From: Terribacillus aidingensis
GTDB lineage: Bacteria; Bacillota; Bacilli; Bacillales; Amphibacillaceae
Assembly (NCBI RefSeq): GCF_040703035.1
Contig: NZ_CP159996.1
Coordinates: forward strand, 1,398,001 to 1,462,000
Direction: 5' to 3'
DNA length: 64,000 bases
Positions 10,168 to 21,897 of the stretch are shown one piece after another. The notes under the pieces are model-generated. The model saw only the letters and a program-made list of their open reading frames with translations, was not told where the DNA came from and made no database searches. Position 1 is the first letter of the stretch. The number at the start of each line of letters is the position of its first letter. The position numbers and the translations under genes are program-made.

Positions 10168-12810
10168 GTGCGATGGTATCAGATTTCAGCAGAGGAAACA
10201 ACTAAACAAACAAACTCCGACACACATAAAGGACTTAGCACAAAGGAAGTGCAGCAGCGGCTGAAGCGGGATGGAAGAAATGAATGGAAAGAAGAAAAAG
10301 GAGTCTCGCAGCTTGCTTTATTCTTCGGACAATTCAAAGACTTCATGGTACTGGTGCTGCTCGCAGCAACGGTCATCTCAGGACTGTTGGGCGAGTATAT
10401 CGATAGCATTGCCATCCTGCTGATCGTTCTATTAAATGCGCTGATCGGCTTCTTTCAGGAAAGGAATGCCGAAAAATCTCTCAGCAAACTGAAGGAATTG
10501 AATGCCCCGATGGCGCGTGTGCTGCGGGATGGACAATGGGCAAGGATATCGTCAGCAGAACTGGTCGTTGGCGATGTCGTATCGTTGACTGCAGGTGACC
10601 GGGTGCCTGCTGATCTGCGTTTGGTTAGTGTGACAAGTTTGGAAACGGAGGAATCTGCACTTACCGGGGAGTCACTGCCAGTTGCCAAGATGACAGAGAA
10701 ATTGAATGCAGATCAACTGGGTCCGCAGGATCAGCACAATATCGCATTCATGAGCTCTCTTGTGACGCGTGGCGGTGGTACCGGTATCGTCATTGGAACC
10801 GGTATGAATACGGCAGTAGGACAAATTGCTGAACTGCTTGTTGATACAAAGCGAAAGCAGACGCCGCTTGAACGAAGGCTGGAGAAGCTCGGAAAAGTAC
10901 TTATCGTCATAGCCCTGCTTCTCACTGCGTTAACAGTACTAGCTGGGGTTTATAGGGGCAATCCGTTGTATGAGATGCTGCTTGCAGGTGTATCACTGGC
11001 GGTAGCTGTCATACCGGAAGGACTTCCAGCAATCGTGACAGTCGCTCTTTCACTTGGTGTGCAGCGTATGATCAAACAAAAAGCTATCGTCAGAAGACTG
11101 TCTGCTGTAGAGACACTTGGCTCGGCTACAGTCATTTGTTCAGATAAAACAGGAACACTTACAGAAAATCAAATGACAGTCAAAGAGATTTTCCTCGATG
11201 GAAATACCTATACGGTAACAGGCGATGGGTACGATCCATCAGGTGGTTTTTACCGGGATGGAAATGAGACGAAAGAAGAGGCGCTCTTGGAACATCTTCG
11301 TTATGGTGTTCTGTCAAGCCATGCCAAGGCATTCCGAAAAAAGAAACGCTGGATGATTGATGGAGATCCGACAGAGGGAGCGCTCGTTGTTGCTGGCAAA
11401 AAAGCTGGAATTGAAGCAGATGAATTGTCCAGCTATAACATCGTGCATGAAATACCTTTTGACAGCAAACGGAAACGGATGACTGTGTTGGTCAAAACGC
11501 CTAAAGGAAAACTGATTGCGATTACGAAGGGTGCACCGGACGTTTTAATCGAAAAAGCTGCGTATCATGGAGCAGAGAAAAAACTGCTTTCCGGCAAAGA
11601 TAAGCAAGCCTTGTATGAAGCAGTAGATCAAATGGCGGCCAAAGCATTGCGGACGATTGCTGTTTGTGTCCGGCACTTCCCAGCTGGATATCAGCCGAAA
11701 GAAGAAGAGCTGGAAAAGGAAATGGTATTCATCGGTCTGAATGGATTGATCGATCCGCCGCGCAAGGAAGCTAGAGATGCAATCATCGACTGCAGGAAAG
11801 CTGGCATCAAGACGATTATGATTACTGGTGATCACGTAAAGACAGCTGCTGCGATCGCTAATATGCTGCATATTCTGCCGCCTGCTGGCAGAGTGGTGGA
11901 AGGCAAGGAATTGGATCATATGTCAGATGAAGAACTGCAGGCAGAAGTGGATAGTATGTACGTGTTTGCCCGTGTGACTCCGGAACATAAGCTCAGAATT
12001 GTTCAAGCGCTGCAGAATGTCGGTCATATTGTTGCGATGACTGGTGATGGCGTCAATGATGCTCCGGCAATCAAAGCAAGCGATATAGGCATCAGCATGG
12101 GTGTTACAGGGACCGATGTCGCTAAAGAAGCAAGTGCGCTTGTCTTGATGGACGATAACTTTGCCACTATCAAAGCAGCCATCAAGGAAGGGCGGACGAT
12201 CTACTCCAATATAAGAAAGTTTGTGCGTTATCTGCTTGCTTCCAATGTTGGTGAAATCCTCGTGATGCTATTCGCCATGATTCTGGCACTGCCGATGCCG
12301 CTTGTACCTATCCAAATCTTATGGGTAAATTTAGTGACAGACGGTCTGCCAGCCATTGCGCTCGGTATGGACAAGGCAGAGGATGAAGTGATGAAGCAGA
12401 AACCGCGTCATCCAAATGAAGGGATCTTTGCCAGAGGACTTGGTACGAAGATCGTCACACGCGGTATTCTGATCGGATCAGTGACGATCATTGCTTTTAT
12501 GCTGATGTACCAAGGAGATCCGGAAAGACTTGTTTATGCGCAAACAGCAGCATTTGCTACATTAGTCATGGCTCAGCTGATCCATGTATTTGACTGTCGC
12601 AGTGAAAAGTCGGTATTTGCCCGCAATCCTTTCGGGAACGGCTGGCTGATCGGAGCTGTCGTCTCCTCTGTCGTTCTTCTGCTTGCTGTCATCTATGTCA
12701 GTCCACTGCAGCCGATCTTCCACACGACGGACTTGGTTATGCGGGACTGGTTGTTGATTTTGGCACTAAGTGCTGTTCCTACTGTGCTATTCGGTTTTAT
12801 AAGAAAATAG
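10168..12810 (+). CDS. yloB: P2A-type calcium-transporting ATPase
   Basis: 880 residues. An N-terminal cation-ATPase domain is followed by membrane helices M1-M2, an actuator domain with TGES (ALTGESLPV), and M3-M4 with the PEGLP calcium-site motif. The phosphorylation site Asp326 lies in CSDKTGTLT. Downstream are the KGAPD nucleotide-binding motif, the [10 protein letters not shown] hinge, and M5-M10 ([23 protein letters not shown]). This is a SERCA-like Ca2+ pump, as B. subtilis YloB, which is linked to Ca2+ handling in spores. GTG 10168 is preferred because GGTGGAGGT (10152-10160) is 7 bases upstream. The longer open frame runs back through antisense rqcH and is not real. A hairpin terminator follows. 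Confidence 0.95.
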   Translation: MRWYQISAEETTKQTNSDTHKGLSTKEVQQRLKRDGRNEWKEEKGVSQLALFFGQFKDFMVLVLLAATVISGLLGEYIDSIAILLIVLLNALIGFFQERNAEKSLSKLKELNAPMARVLRDGQWARISSAELVVGDVVSLTAGDRVPADLRLVSVTSLETEESALTGESLPVAKMTEKLNADQLGPQDQHNIAFMSSLVTRGGGTGIVIGTGMNTAVGQIAELLVDTKRKQTPLERRLEKLGKVLIVIALLLTALTVLAGVYRGNPLYEMLLAGVSLAVAVIPEGLPAIVTVALSLGVQRMIKQKAIVRRLSAVETLGSATVICSDKTGTLTENQMTVKEIFLDGNTYTVTGDGYDPSGGFYRDGNETKEEALLEHLRYGVLSSHAKAFRKKKRWMIDGDPTEGALVVAGKKAGIEADELSSYNIVHEIPFDSKRKRMTVLVKTPKGKLIAITKGAPDVLIEKAAYHGAEKKLLSGKDKQALYEAVDQMAAKALRTIAVCVRHFPAGYQPKEEELEKEMVFIGLNGLIDPPRKEARDAIIDCRKAGIKTIMITGDHVKTAAAIANMLHILPPAGRVVEGKELDHMSDEELQAEVDSMYVFARVTPEHKLRIVQALQNVGHIVAMTGDGVNDAPAIKASDIGISMGVTGTDVAKEASALVLMDDNFATIKAAIKEGRTIYSNIRKFVRYLLASNVGEILVMLFAMILALPMPLVPIQILWVNLVTDGLPAIALGMDKAEDEVMKQKPRHPNEGIFARGLGTKIVTRGILIGSVTIIAFMLMYQGDPERLVYAQTAAFATLVMAQLIHVFDCRSEKSVFARNPFGNGWLIGAVVSSVVLLLAVIYVSPLQPIFHTTDLVMRDWLLILALSAVPTVLFGFIRK

Positions 12811-12813
12811 GTG

Positions 12814-12856
12814 AAAAGCATGCTCCCAGTAACGTCGGGTAGCATGCTTTTCTTTT
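12814..12856 (+). terminator. terminator after yloB
   Basis: AAAAGCATGCT pairs with AGCATGCTTTTC around a 16-base loop, then TTTT. Confidence 0.9.
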
Positions 12857-12931
12857 CCCAGGGTTCCTGATACAGGACAAACAGTCTTGATTTTGATACA
12901 CTGTGACTACTAAAAAGCCGGAGGGATTAGC

Positions 12932-13810
12932 TTGACGAAAAGCATGACTGGGTATGGCAGAAGTGTGGCATCCGGAAACAGCCTCACGGTCACAGCGGAA
13001 TTAAAAGGTGTGAACTCCAGGTACTTGGATATTAAATGCAAGCTGTCAAAAGCTGCTGCTTTTCTTGAATCCACTTTGAAGGATCAGCTGCAGCAGGCCG
13101 TCAGCAGGGGTAAGCTGGAACTGACAGTTGATATCGATGGCGGAGGTTTACGAAAACGCGAATTATCCATTGATTGGGAATTAGCTGAGGAATATATGGT
13201 TAAGCTGAGAGCTATACGAACCGCTTTTGATCTTCGTGGAGAAATTACGATTGATACACTGCTGTCCCAATCTGCTGACATCCTTATAGAAGAAGCACAG
13301 CCAGAGCTGACAGAACTGCCGGACTTGGTGGAAAAAGCAGTGCAAGATGCATTGGCAGCCTTCATCCAAATGCGTACAGTGGAAGGTAGTGCTTTAGCAA
13401 AGGATATTCAAAATAGGATGACTGATATCCAAACGATGCTGAAGCAGCTGGCAGAGCTGCGGCCGCAGGTAATGGAAGCATACAAACGCCGCATTGAAGA
13501 TAGGATAACAAGCTACGTAGATGGTGTATTACCGGAAAACAGCCGTCTTTACCAGGAAATAGCGCTGCTGGCTGAAAAGGGTGATATAACGGAAGAACTC
13601 ATCCGATTGGAGAGTCACTTGGATCAGCTAGCTATGAATCTGGAGAAAGAAGGCCCTGTCGGCAGGACGTGTGATTTTATCCTGCAGGAGATGCAGCGGG
13701 AAGTAAATACGATCGGATCCAAATCAACAGCTTCCTCTATCAGTATAATCGTAGTAAATATGAAATCGGAGCTGGAGAAAATAAAAGAGCAAGTGCAAAA
13801 TATAGAATAG
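12932..13810 (+). CDS. yloC: YicC/YloC-family endoribonuclease
   Basis: 292 residues. The N-terminal YicC motif SMTGYGRS and 'ELKGVNSRYLDIK' identify the family, and the conserved C-terminal DUF1732 (LLAEKGDITEELIRLESHLDQ, GRTCDFILQEMQREVNTIGSK) is intact. E. coli YicC and B. subtilis YloC are hexameric endoribonucleases acting on RNA hairpins and small RNAs. TTG 12932 follows GGAGGG (12921-12926) and gives MTKSMTGYG, matching the family's usual four residues before MTG; an internal ATG at 12944 would remove them. It stands at the head of the remA-gmk-rpoZ cluster but is separated from remA by 176 bases with their own promoter. Confidence 0.93.
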   Translation: MTKSMTGYGRSVASGNSLTVTAELKGVNSRYLDIKCKLSKAAAFLESTLKDQLQQAVSRGKLELTVDIDGGGLRKRELSIDWELAEEYMVKLRAIRTAFDLRGEITIDTLLSQSADILIEEAQPELTELPDLVEKAVQDALAAFIQMRTVEGSALAKDIQNRMTDIQTMLKQLAELRPQVMEAYKRRIEDRITSYVDGVLPENSRLYQEIALLAEKGDITEELIRLESHLDQLAMNLEKEGPVGRTCDFILQEMQREVNTIGSKSTASSISIIVVNMKSELEKIKEQVQNIE

Positions 13811-13812
13811 TG

Positions 13813-13841
13813 TTGAGTTTGGTTTAAGATATAATTATAAT
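13813..13841 (+). promoter_or_regulatory. sigma-A promoter(s) upstream of remA
   Basis: TTGAGT (13813-13818), 17-base spacer, TATAAT (13836-13841). A second TATAAT at 13873-13878 has only a weak TATGGT -35 (13850-13855). The long leader (to 13986) has no obvious structure. Confidence 0.65.
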
Positions 13842-13986
13842 GAATAAGATATGGTTTATTTGATGATAAAGGTATAATGATAAGATGATCCTTCTATTTA
13901 GTAGATCTGTAGAGGGAATTCCATGACATTATAAGAAGTTTGGAACGCCAGTCAAAAGAGCAGTACAGCAAGAAGGGAGAAGCAAG

Positions 13987-14876
<890 letters not shown>

Positions 14877-14877
14877 T

Positions 14878-15075
14878 ATGATGCTAGAACCGTCTATTGA
14901 TAAACTACAGGAAAAAATCAATTCGAAATACACTTTGGTTACTTTATCATCACAGCGTGCACGTCAGCTGCAGGAGACAAAGACAACGAAGATTGCAAAC
15001 CCGAAATCCTATAAATATGTTGGTATCGCGCTGGAAGAAATTCAAGCTGACCAATTGGAATATACAGAAGAATAA
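14878..15075 (+). CDS. rpoZ: RNA polymerase omega subunit
   Basis: 65 residues: MMLEPSIDKLQEKI, then NSKYTLVTLSSQRARQLQE, the characteristic omega signature (SKYxLVxxxxxRARxL). Omega wraps the C-terminal region of beta-prime and supports RNA polymerase assembly. GGAGG (14864-14868) is nine bases from ATG 14878 and twelve from a second ATG at 14881, so the first is taken. The gene is directly downstream of gmk, as expected. The reading frame is also open further upstream, but that stretch is a shadow of gmk. Confidence 0.95.
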   Translation: MMLEPSIDKLQEKINSKYTLVTLSSQRARQLQETKTTKIANPKSYKYVGIALEEIQADQLEYTEE

Positions 15076-15082
15076 ACGGTGA

Positions 15083-15149
15083 GGATGCCAGGTGCATCCG
15101 CTGGAGATGCCCTCGCGATGGTGAACACCAAGCGGGGGTTTCTTTCTTA
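15083..15149 (+). terminator. hairpin leader/terminator between rpoZ and coaBC
   Basis: CCCTCGC (15110-15116) pairs with GCGGGGG (15132-15138), with an inner GGTG/CACC stem, followed by TTTCTTTCTT: an intrinsic terminator. Upstream, GGATGC-CAGGT-GCATCC (15083-15099) forms a separate hairpin, and its 3' arm GCATC can alternatively pair with GATGC (15106-15110) at the edge of the terminator. This could be a constitutive partial terminator or an attenuator. Confidence 0.65.
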
Positions 15150-15174
15150 TTGTGCATCAGGAGGGGGAAGTGAA

Positions 15175-16383
15175 ATGAATTTAGCTGGAAAGACGATTTG
15201 TCTGGGAGTTTCCGGAGGCATCGCTGCCTATAAGGCATGCGCGTTGACAAGCAAACTGACACAAAAGGGTGCAGATGTCCATGTAATCATGACAAAGCAT
15301 GCCGCAGAATTCGTGACACCGCTCACGTTCCAGGCTTTATCCCGTAACCCGGTATATACCGATACCTTTGACGAAAAACACCCGGAGAAAATCGCGCATA
15401 TAGATTTAGCAGATAAAGCAGATCTATTCCTGCTTGCACCAGCAACAGCTAACCTAATAGGTAAACTTGCAGCTGGTATGGCAGACGATATGCTGACGAC
15501 GACATTGCTTGCAACGGAGGCGCCAGTTTACATTGCGCCTGCTATGAACGTTCATATGTACGCACATCCTGCAGTGATCCGAAACATGCAGCAGCTCGAT
15601 GACTGGGGTTACCACTTTATCGAACCAGAAGCAGGTTATCTTGCTTGTGGATATGTTGGAAAGGGCAGACTGGAGGAACCGGAATCCATTATCCGGATCC
15701 TGGAAGAAAGAACAGAACCCAAGCGTGATCTGGAAGGTAAACACGTGTTAGTAACGGCTGGACCGACTCAGGAGACGATTGATCCTGTTCGTTTCTTTAC
15801 GAATCATTCCTCAGGTAAGATGGGCTACGCCGTGGCAGAAGCTGCTGCTAAACGCGGGGCTGATGTTACGCTTGTAAGCGGACCGACCCAGTTATCTGCG
15901 CCTCTTGGAGTGAAACGAATGGATGTAACGACTGCCCAGGAGATGCTTGACCAAGTACTTGCTGTATACGAAGAGCAGGATATCGTTATTAAAGCTGCAG
16001 CTGTAGCTGATTACCGTCCGGTACAGACATTTGATTCTAAGGTGAAAAAACAGGACGGGAACATGTCGATTGAAATGGAACGGACTACCGATATACTCAT
16101 GACACTTGGGCAGCGGAAGCAGCATCAGTTCCTTGTCGGTTTTGCTGCGGAGACAAATGATGCTGTAGCATATGGCAGAGGAAAGCTAGAGCGTAAGCAC
16201 TTAGATGCCATTTGTGTGAATACAGTCGGTAAGGCAGGCGCAGGCTTTCAATCTGACACGAATGAAGTGATTTACTTAAATAGGGAAGGCAAGGAACAAC
16301 ATCTGCCTTCTGATACGAAGAAGCAGATTGCTCACCGGATTCTGGATGAGATCGTAGAAGATATAGGAGCTGACAGAAAATGA
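15175..16383 (+). CDS. coaBC: bifunctional phosphopantothenoylcysteine decarboxylase / phosphopantothenate-cysteine ligase
   Basis: 402 residues. CoaC (1-~180): flavin-binding GVSGGIAAYKA, the 'APAMNVHMYAHPAV' PxMNxxMW-like substrate motif, and the 'GYLACGYVGKGRL' flap with active-site Cys. CoaB (~190-402): GPTQETIDPVRFFTNHSSGKMG and 'KAAAVADYRP' are the nucleotide and substrate motifs. The protein makes 4'-phosphopantetheine from phosphopantothenate, cysteine and CTP for CoA synthesis. ATG 15175 has GGAGGGGG upstream (15160-15167); the longer frame back to 15079 runs through the hairpin leader and is not used. Its last 4 bases overlap priA (ATGA). Confidence 0.96.
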   Translation: MNLAGKTICLGVSGGIAAYKACALTSKLTQKGADVHVIMTKHAAEFVTPLTFQALSRNPVYTDTFDEKHPEKIAHIDLADKADLFLLAPATANLIGKLAAGMADDMLTTTLLATEAPVYIAPAMNVHMYAHPAVIRNMQQLDDWGYHFIEPEAGYLACGYVGKGRLEEPESIIRILEERTEPKRDLEGKHVLVTAGPTQETIDPVRFFTNHSSGKMGYAVAEAAAKRGADVTLVSGPTQLSAPLGVKRMDVTTAQEMLDQVLAVYEEQDIVIKAAAVADYRPVQTFDSKVKKQDGNMSIEMERTTDILMTLGQRKQHQFLVGFAAETNDAVAYGRGKLERKHLDAICVNTVGKAGAGFQSDTNEVIYLNREGKEQHLPSDTKKQIAHRILDEIVEDIGADRK

Positions 16384-18782
16384 ACATCGCGAAGGTTGTT
16401 GTTGACGTCCCGGCCAGTCAGACCGACCGCGTGTATGATTATTTGATTCCTGAGAAGCTGATTGACGTCCTCCAGCCGGGGATGCGTGTCGTCGTACCAT
16501 TCGGAAATCGCCGCATCATGGGCTTCGTCCTGGAGATAAGCAGTTCTGCTGAAGTGGACAAGCTGAAGGAAATTCAGGAAACAATGGACCTGCTTCCAGC
16601 GTTGACTCCTGAACTGCTTGATTTAGGAGTATGGATGGGGGAGCAAACATTAAGCTTCCATATTACCGCCCTCCAGGCGATGCTGCCGCAAGCGATGAAG
16701 GCGACATATCAAAAAGTGCTTGTCCGAACGGGAACTATTCCAGAAGTATTGCGGCCGTTATTTCAAGAAGAGGATACCAGCATGTACGAACAATTCGAGC
16801 ACAGCGGTGTTCCTTTAGCGATTCTCCAGCAGGCAATCAAAGCAGGTCAAGTCGAACTGCGCTACCAAGTAAACTCCAAGGAAACGAAGAAAACAATTCG
16901 TATGATAGATGCAGACAAGCCTGTTGAAGAGCTTCAAGAGGCGTTAGCTAATGTCAACGCCCGTGCTATGAAACAAAAAGCATTGCTTGAGCATTTCATT
17001 GAAGAGCCGGGTCAGATTGCTCAGAAACAATTGCTGGAAATGTATCAGACAACTGCTTCTACACTTAAGCCTCTGTTGGATGCAGGCTTGCTGCATTCCT
17101 ATGACAAAGAAGTACTGCGGGATCCTTATGAAAATAAGCAAATCGAGCGTACACAACCACTGCAGCTATCTGATTCACAGGCGAATGCACTCGAACCGGT
17201 ACTGGAGAGCATCCATTCGGAAACACATGAAGTATTCCTTCTTCATGGGGTCACAGGAAGTGGAAAGACGGAAGTGTATTTGCAGGCAATCCAGCAGGTG
17301 CTGGAAAAAGGGCAGGAAGCGATTGTCCTTGTACCTGAAATTGCGCTTACTCCTCAGACTGTCAACCGATTCAAAGGGAGATTCGGCTCTGATGTTGCCG
17401 TATTGCATAGTGCTTTATCGGCCGGCGAGAAGTACGATGAATGGCGAAAGATTCAGCGCAAGCAAGTCAAGGTAGCTGTCGGCGCCAGATCTGCGATATT
17501 TGCTCCCTTCGAGAATTTAGGAATCATCATTATCGATGAAGAACATGAGACGAGTTATAAGCAGGAAGATCATCCGAAATATCACGCTCGGGATATTGCT
17601 GTTTTCCGCGGGAAATATCATCGTGCCCCGGTTGTACTCGGCAGTGCGACACCCTCGCTTGAATCATATGCGAGAGCGGAAAAAGGCGTCTACCAGATGC
17701 TGGAGCTGCCGGAGCGCGTGAATCAGGCATCGATGCCGGATTATCAGATCATTGATATGCGGGATGAGCTGCATGCGGGCAACCGGTCGATCTTTGCTCG
17801 AGAATTGCTGGAACAGATGAAAGAACGTATCCGCAGGAAGGAACAGATAGTCCTCTTCCTTAATCGTCGCGGCTACAGCACATTTGTCATGTGTCGCGAC
17901 TGCGGTCATACAGTGGAATGCCCGCATTGCGATATTACACTTACGTACCATAGAAGCAGTGAACAGCTAAAATGCCATTATTGCGGCTATGAAGAGCAGA
18001 TGCCTTCCATTTGCCCGGCATGTGAAAGTGATACGATACGCTACTTTGGTACAGGTACACAAAAAGTGGAAGAAGCGCTCACGCAGCTGCTGCCGGAAGC
18101 TCGTGTCATTCGGATGGATGTCGACACAACGAGACGGAAAGGTGCGCATGAAAAACTGCTTGGCGCATTTGGCAGAGGCGAAGCGGACATTCTGCTTGGT
18201 ACCCAGATGATTGCAAAAGGACTGGACTTTGAAAGAGTGACACTTGTCGGTGTACTGGCTGCAGATTCTATGCTGCATTTACCTGATTTCCGTGCTGCAG
18301 AAAAGACGTTCCAGCTGCTGACGCAAGTAAGCGGACGAGCTGGGCGGCACAGTTTGCCTGGAGAAGTCATCATTCAGACATATTCACCAGAGCATTACAG
18401 TGTTGAACTCGCAGCGGCAGGGGATTATCGGCCATTTTTCCAGACGGAAATGCAAACACGCAGAGCCTTTCAATATCCGCCGTATTATTATTTGGCGCTG
18501 TTGACGATCAGTCATCAAAACCAGGTGAAGGCAATGCAGACAACACAGACGATTGTACAGCTGCTCCAGAAGCACCTGTCCGATCAGGTACGGATACTTG
18601 GACCTACCCCATCACCATTAGCGCGGATCAAAGATAGATATCGCTTCCAGTGCATGGTAAAATACAAAAACGAACCGAATCTTCGAGATGTAATCAGGAG
18701 AATCCTTCATCACTACGAAGATGCGCGGAAAAAAGAAGATTTGCAAATACATGTTGATTTACAGCCGTATTCGCTCATGTAA
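16380..18782 (+). CDS. priA: PriA, primosomal replication restart helicase
   Basis: 800 residues, the usual PriA length. An N-terminal 3'-DNA-binding domain ([19 protein letters not shown]) and winged helix are followed by the SF2 core. Walker A is [12 protein letters not shown] and motif II is DEEH ([13 protein letters not shown]). The helicase core is interrupted by two zinc sites made of four CxxC pairs ([30 protein letters not shown]). The C-terminal domain follows. PriA reloads the replicative helicase at stalled forks. It overlaps coaBC by four bases. In B. subtilis def lies between priA and fmt; here fmt follows directly after 17 bases. Confidence 0.97.
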   Translation: MNIAKVVVDVPASQTDRVYDYLIPEKLIDVLQPGMRVVVPFGNRRIMGFVLEISSSAEVDKLKEIQETMDLLPALTPELLDLGVWMGEQTLSFHITALQAMLPQAMKATYQKVLVRTGTIPEVLRPLFQEEDTSMYEQFEHSGVPLAILQQAIKAGQVELRYQVNSKETKKTIRMIDADKPVEELQEALANVNARAMKQKALLEHFIEEPGQIAQKQLLEMYQTTASTLKPLLDAGLLHSYDKEVLRDPYENKQIERTQPLQLSDSQANALEPVLESIHSETHEVFLLHGVTGSGKTEVYLQAIQQVLEKGQEAIVLVPEIALTPQTVNRFKGRFGSDVAVLHSALSAGEKYDEWRKIQRKQVKVAVGARSAIFAPFENLGIIIIDEEHETSYKQEDHPKYHARDIAVFRGKYHRAPVVLGSATPSLESYARAEKGVYQMLELPERVNQASMPDYQIIDMRDELHAGNRSIFARELLEQMKERIRRKEQIVLFLNRRGYSTFVMCRDCGHTVECPHCDITLTYHRSSEQLKCHYCGYEEQMPSICPACESDTIRYFGTGTQKVEEALTQLLPEARVIRMDVDTTRRKGAHEKLLGAFGRGEADILLGTQMIAKGLDFERVTLVGVLAADSMLHLPDFRAAEKTFQLLTQVSGRAGRHSLPGEVIIQTYSPEHYSVELAAAGDYRPFFQTEMQTRRAFQYPPYYYLALLTISHQNQVKAMQTTQTIVQLLQKHLSDQVRILGPTPSPLARIKDRYRFQCMVKYKNEPNLRDVIRRILHHYEDARKKEDLQIHVDLQPYSLM

Positions 18783-18799
18783 GAAGGGAGCTTATTAGA

Positions 18800-19750
18800 A
18801 TGAAACGTATCGTATTCATGGGAACACCGGATTTTGCGGTGCCCGTACTTAAACAGCTGACAGAGGAAGATTGCGAGGTAGTGCTCGTTGTGACCCAGCC
18901 TGATCGCCCGAAAGGACGCAAACGTATCCTTACCAGCTCACCTGTAAAAGAGGAAGCTTTGAAGCATGGAATCCCGGTTTATCAGCCGGAAAAAATCAAG
19001 CAAAGTTATGAAGAAATTTTTTCTTATGAACCTGATCTGATCGTAACGGCAGCGTTTGGACAGATATTGCCGAAAGAACTGCTCGATTATCCGCAATATG
19101 GCTGTATCAATGTACATGCCAGTTTGCTGCCTGAGCTTCGTGGCGGTGCTCCGATCCATTATGCCATTCAGCAAGGGAAAGCCGAGACGGGCGTTACGAT
19201 CATGTATATGGTTGAGAAACTGGATGCAGGTGATATGCTGCTGCAGCGTTCGGTGCCAATTACAATGCAGGACCATGTAGGCACGATACATGATAAATTA
19301 GCTGCGCTTGGTGCGGAAATGGTTCACGATATCCTTCCTGATATTTTTGCTCGTTCCGTGAATCCAATCAAACAGGATGAAGAGAAAGTAACATTTGCTC
19401 CAACGATAAAACGCGAGCAAGAAGTGATAGATTGGAGCCGTTCAAACTGGGAAGTTTTCAATCATATCAGAGGCATGCATCCATGGCCTGTAGCATTCAC
19501 TACGTACAAGGAAAAACCTTTCAAGATTTGGTGGAGTGAGCTTCTGGATCGTGAATATGAAGGAGCGCCAGGAGAGATTGCAGCTATTGAAGCCGATGGC
19601 ATAATCGTAGTTTGCAAAGAGAATACGGCAGTTAAACTGACGAAGGTACAGCCAGCAGGCAAGAAACAGATGACTGCAGCAGATTATCTGCGCGGAGTCG
19701 GCAAAGATATGCAAGCTGGAGAAAGGTTGGGCAAGAATGAAGAAGTATGA
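18800..19750 (+). CDS. fmt: methionyl-tRNA formyltransferase
   Basis: 316 residues. The N-terminal Rossmann domain starts [15 protein letters not shown]. The formyl-donor motif [16 protein letters not shown] includes the catalytic Asn-His pair and the SLLPxxRGGAPI loop, and the catalytic Asp lies in [11 protein letters not shown]-terminal OB-like tRNA-binding domain begins at ~205. It formylates Met-tRNAi for initiation. AAGGGAG (18783-18789) precedes ATG 18800. The 3' end overlaps rsmB by 14 bases. The usual partner, peptide deformylase def, is not adjacent. Confidence 0.97.
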   Translation: MKRIVFMGTPDFAVPVLKQLTEEDCEVVLVVTQPDRPKGRKRILTSSPVKEEALKHGIPVYQPEKIKQSYEEIFSYEPDLIVTAAFGQILPKELLDYPQYGCINVHASLLPELRGGAPIHYAIQQGKAETGVTIMYMVEKLDAGDMLLQRSVPITMQDHVGTIHDKLAALGAEMVHDILPDIFARSVNPIKQDEEKVTFAPTIKREQEVIDWSRSNWEVFNHIRGMHPWPVAFTTYKEKPFKIWWSELLDREYEGAPGEIAAIEADGIIVVCKENTAVKLTKVQPAGKKQMTAADYLRGVGKDMQAGERLGKNEEV

Positions 19751-21080
19751 ACTCCGTGACACAGCAGTCACATTGCTAAGTCGTATCGGGGATCAGGGCG
19801 GCTACAGTCATTTGCTGCTGGATCAGACAATCCGCAATAAAGGTTTTGACAGCAGGGATACTGGATTGCTAACCGAAATCGTATATGGAACATTATCTTA
19901 TAAGCTGACATTGGAGTATTTTCTCAGTAAATTTGTATCAAAGAAATTAGAATCATGGGCAAAATGGCTTTTACTGTCGGCTTTTTATCAAATGTACGCA
20001 TTGGACCGGGTGCCTGACCATGCTGTCATCCATGAATCTGTTGAAATTGCCAAGCAGCGAGGGCATAAAGGTATCGCATCACTTGTGAACGCTGTACTTC
20101 GTAATGCACAGCGTAAAGGCTTCCCTAAATTGGATGATATCCAAGACCCAGCCGAGCGTATTTCCCTGGAAACGAGTCACCCTAGGTGGCTTGTCGAGCG
20201 CTGGATCTCGCAATACGGAGAAAAGACAGCACGTGAAATGTGTGCCGTAAACCAAGTAGAGAAACCGATAAGTGTGCGCGTCCAGCCCATGCTGATTACA
20301 CGTGATGAAGCGATGGAAGAACTGGAGTCCCAAGGATTTACAGTCCACCCTTCCAGTATCAATCCGCAAGGGATCATCGTGGAAGAAGGGAACATCCTGA
20401 AAAGTGATTTGTTCCTCTCCAATCAAGTAACTGTCCAAGATCAGACGAGTATGCTGGCTGGACAGATGGTTAATGCAGCAGCTGGTATGACAGTTCTGGA
20501 TGCGTGCAGTGCACCAGGTGGAAAGACAACACATATAGCAGAAACGATGGAAAACGAAGGCAAGCTTTATGCGTACGATCTGCATACCAAGAAAGCGAAG
20601 CAGGTTCAGCAAAAAGCGGAGAAGCTGAAGCTGACGATCATTGAAGCCGATCAGGCAGATGCACGGAACTTGCAGGAACGGCACGAACCAGAGAGTTTTG
20701 ATCGTATCTTACTTGACGCACCTTGCTCTGGATTGGGCGTACTGAGAGGAAAACCGGATATCAAGTACCATAAGTCAGAACAAGATGTCTTGTCACTTGC
20801 CTCCATTCAGGCCGAATTGCTGGAACAGGTAGCACCGCTTTTGAAAAAAGACGGAAAACTGGTTTACAGTACTTGTACAGTGGATCAAGCAGAAAACGAG
20901 CAGGTTGTCCGAGCTTTTCTCGAGCAACATCCAGATTTTGAAGTCGATCCGGAATTCCAGGCTGATTTGCCGCAAGCTGTTCAGAAAGCCCCAGGTCTAA
21001 CTGATGCAGGTTTGCAAGTATTCCCGCAGGATTTTAATACCGATGGCTTTTTCCTTGTCCGACTTGTTAGAAAAGGGTAA
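19737..21080 (+). CDS. rsmB: 16S rRNA (cytosine-967-C5) methyltransferase RsmB
   Basis: 447 residues. The N-terminal NusB-like RNA-binding domain (1-~130: [25 protein letters not shown]) is fused to a NOL1/NOP2/Sun methyltransferase. SAM site: [16 protein letters not shown]. Catalytic cysteines: [11 protein letters not shown] and [12 protein letters not shown]. The product methylates C967 of 16S rRNA. The start at ATG 19737 overlaps fmt and is consistent with family N-termini. In B. subtilis rlmN follows; here the next gene is prpC, 60 bases on. Confidence 0.95.
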   Translation: MKKYELRDTAVTLLSRIGDQGGYSHLLLDQTIRNKGFDSRDTGLLTEIVYGTLSYKLTLEYFLSKFVSKKLESWAKWLLLSAFYQMYALDRVPDHAVIHESVEIAKQRGHKGIASLVNAVLRNAQRKGFPKLDDIQDPAERISLETSHPRWLVERWISQYGEKTAREMCAVNQVEKPISVRVQPMLITRDEAMEELESQGFTVHPSSINPQGIIVEEGNILKSDLFLSNQVTVQDQTSMLAGQMVNAAAGMTVLDACSAPGGKTTHIAETMENEGKLYAYDLHTKKAKQVQQKAEKLKLTIIEADQADARNLQERHEPESFDRILLDAPCSGLGVLRGKPDIKYHKSEQDVLSLASIQAELLEQVAPLLKKDGKLVYSTCTVDQAENEQVVRAFLEQHPDFEVDPEFQADLPQAVQKAPGLTDAGLQVFPQDFNTDGFFLVRLVRKG

Positions 21081-21140
21081 AAAATGTGGTAGGATTAATT
21101 TGGAGCAGCAAACAGACTGCATATAGATGAGGTGAGAAGC

Positions 21141-21896
21141 GTGAGAGGTTTTTTCATTACCGATCGTGGTCAGATCAGAAGTCATAACGAAGATGCAGGC
21201 GGGGTATTTTCCAATTCCAATGAACAATATCTTGCTGTCATTGCCGATGGTATGGGCGGACATAAAGCAGGTGATGTCGCCAGTCAGCTAGCTATTTCCC
21301 ATTTACGCAGCTGGTGGGAGTCTGCTGCTGCCTTTGATTCTCCGCAAAAGACAGAGGAGGCAATCAAGCAAGCGATCAAAGCCGTCAATCTGCGTGTGTA
21401 TGAAGAATCGCGGCAAAGCGAGGAATTGACAGGTATGGGTACGACGGTTGTCGCAGCAGTGTGTACAGATGATTTCGTCACTATTGCCCATATTGGAGAT
21501 AGCCGATGCTATTTGCTGAATGAAGAAGGTTTCAAGCAAGTGACGGAGGACCATTCCCTTGTAAATGAACTGGTTCGATCTGGTGAAATAACAGAACAGG
21601 ATGCCGAGCATCATCCTCGGAAGAATGTCTTGCTGCGCGCTCTGGGAACGGACCAGGATGTGGAGATGGACTTAGTTTCCATCACTTGGGAAGCTGGAGA
21701 TCGTCTTCTGTTGTGCTCGGATGGATTATCAAACAAATTCGACAAGCAGGAGCTTTTACAATACCTCACATCCGGAGAAGAGATTGAACATATCGCTTCG
21801 CAGCTCGTGACGGTTGCCAATGAGCGAGGCGGGGAAGATAATATCTCCCTGATCATTGCCGATTTGGCTGATACACCTGTCCGGGAGGGTGCATAG
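21141..21896 (+). CDS. prpC: PP2C-type serine/threonine phosphatase PrpC
   Basis: 251 residues, PPM family. Metal-binding motifs are in order: SHNEDAG, VIADGMGGHKAGDVASQ (DGMGGH), IAHIGDSRCYLLN (GDSR), LLLCSDGLSNK (SDG) and GGEDNISLI (EDN). It reverses phosphorylation by PrkC, including on EF-G, CpgA and other targets. GTG 21141 is taken since GAGGTG (21129-21134) lies 6 bases upstream; an in-frame GTG at 21132 falls inside that ribosome-binding site. It is followed by prkC with a single base between stop and start, so the kinase-phosphatase pair is co-translated. Confidence 0.95.
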   Translation: MRGFFITDRGQIRSHNEDAGGVFSNSNEQYLAVIADGMGGHKAGDVASQLAISHLRSWWESAAAFDSPQKTEEAIKQAIKAVNLRVYEESRQSEELTGMGTTVVAAVCTDDFVTIAHIGDSRCYLLNEEGFKQVTEDHSLVNELVRSGEITEQDAEHHPRKNVLLRALGTDQDVEMDLVSITWEAGDRLLLCSDGLSNKFDKQELLQYLTSGEEIEHIASQLVTVANERGGEDNISLIIADLADTPVREGA

Positions 21897-21897
21897 C

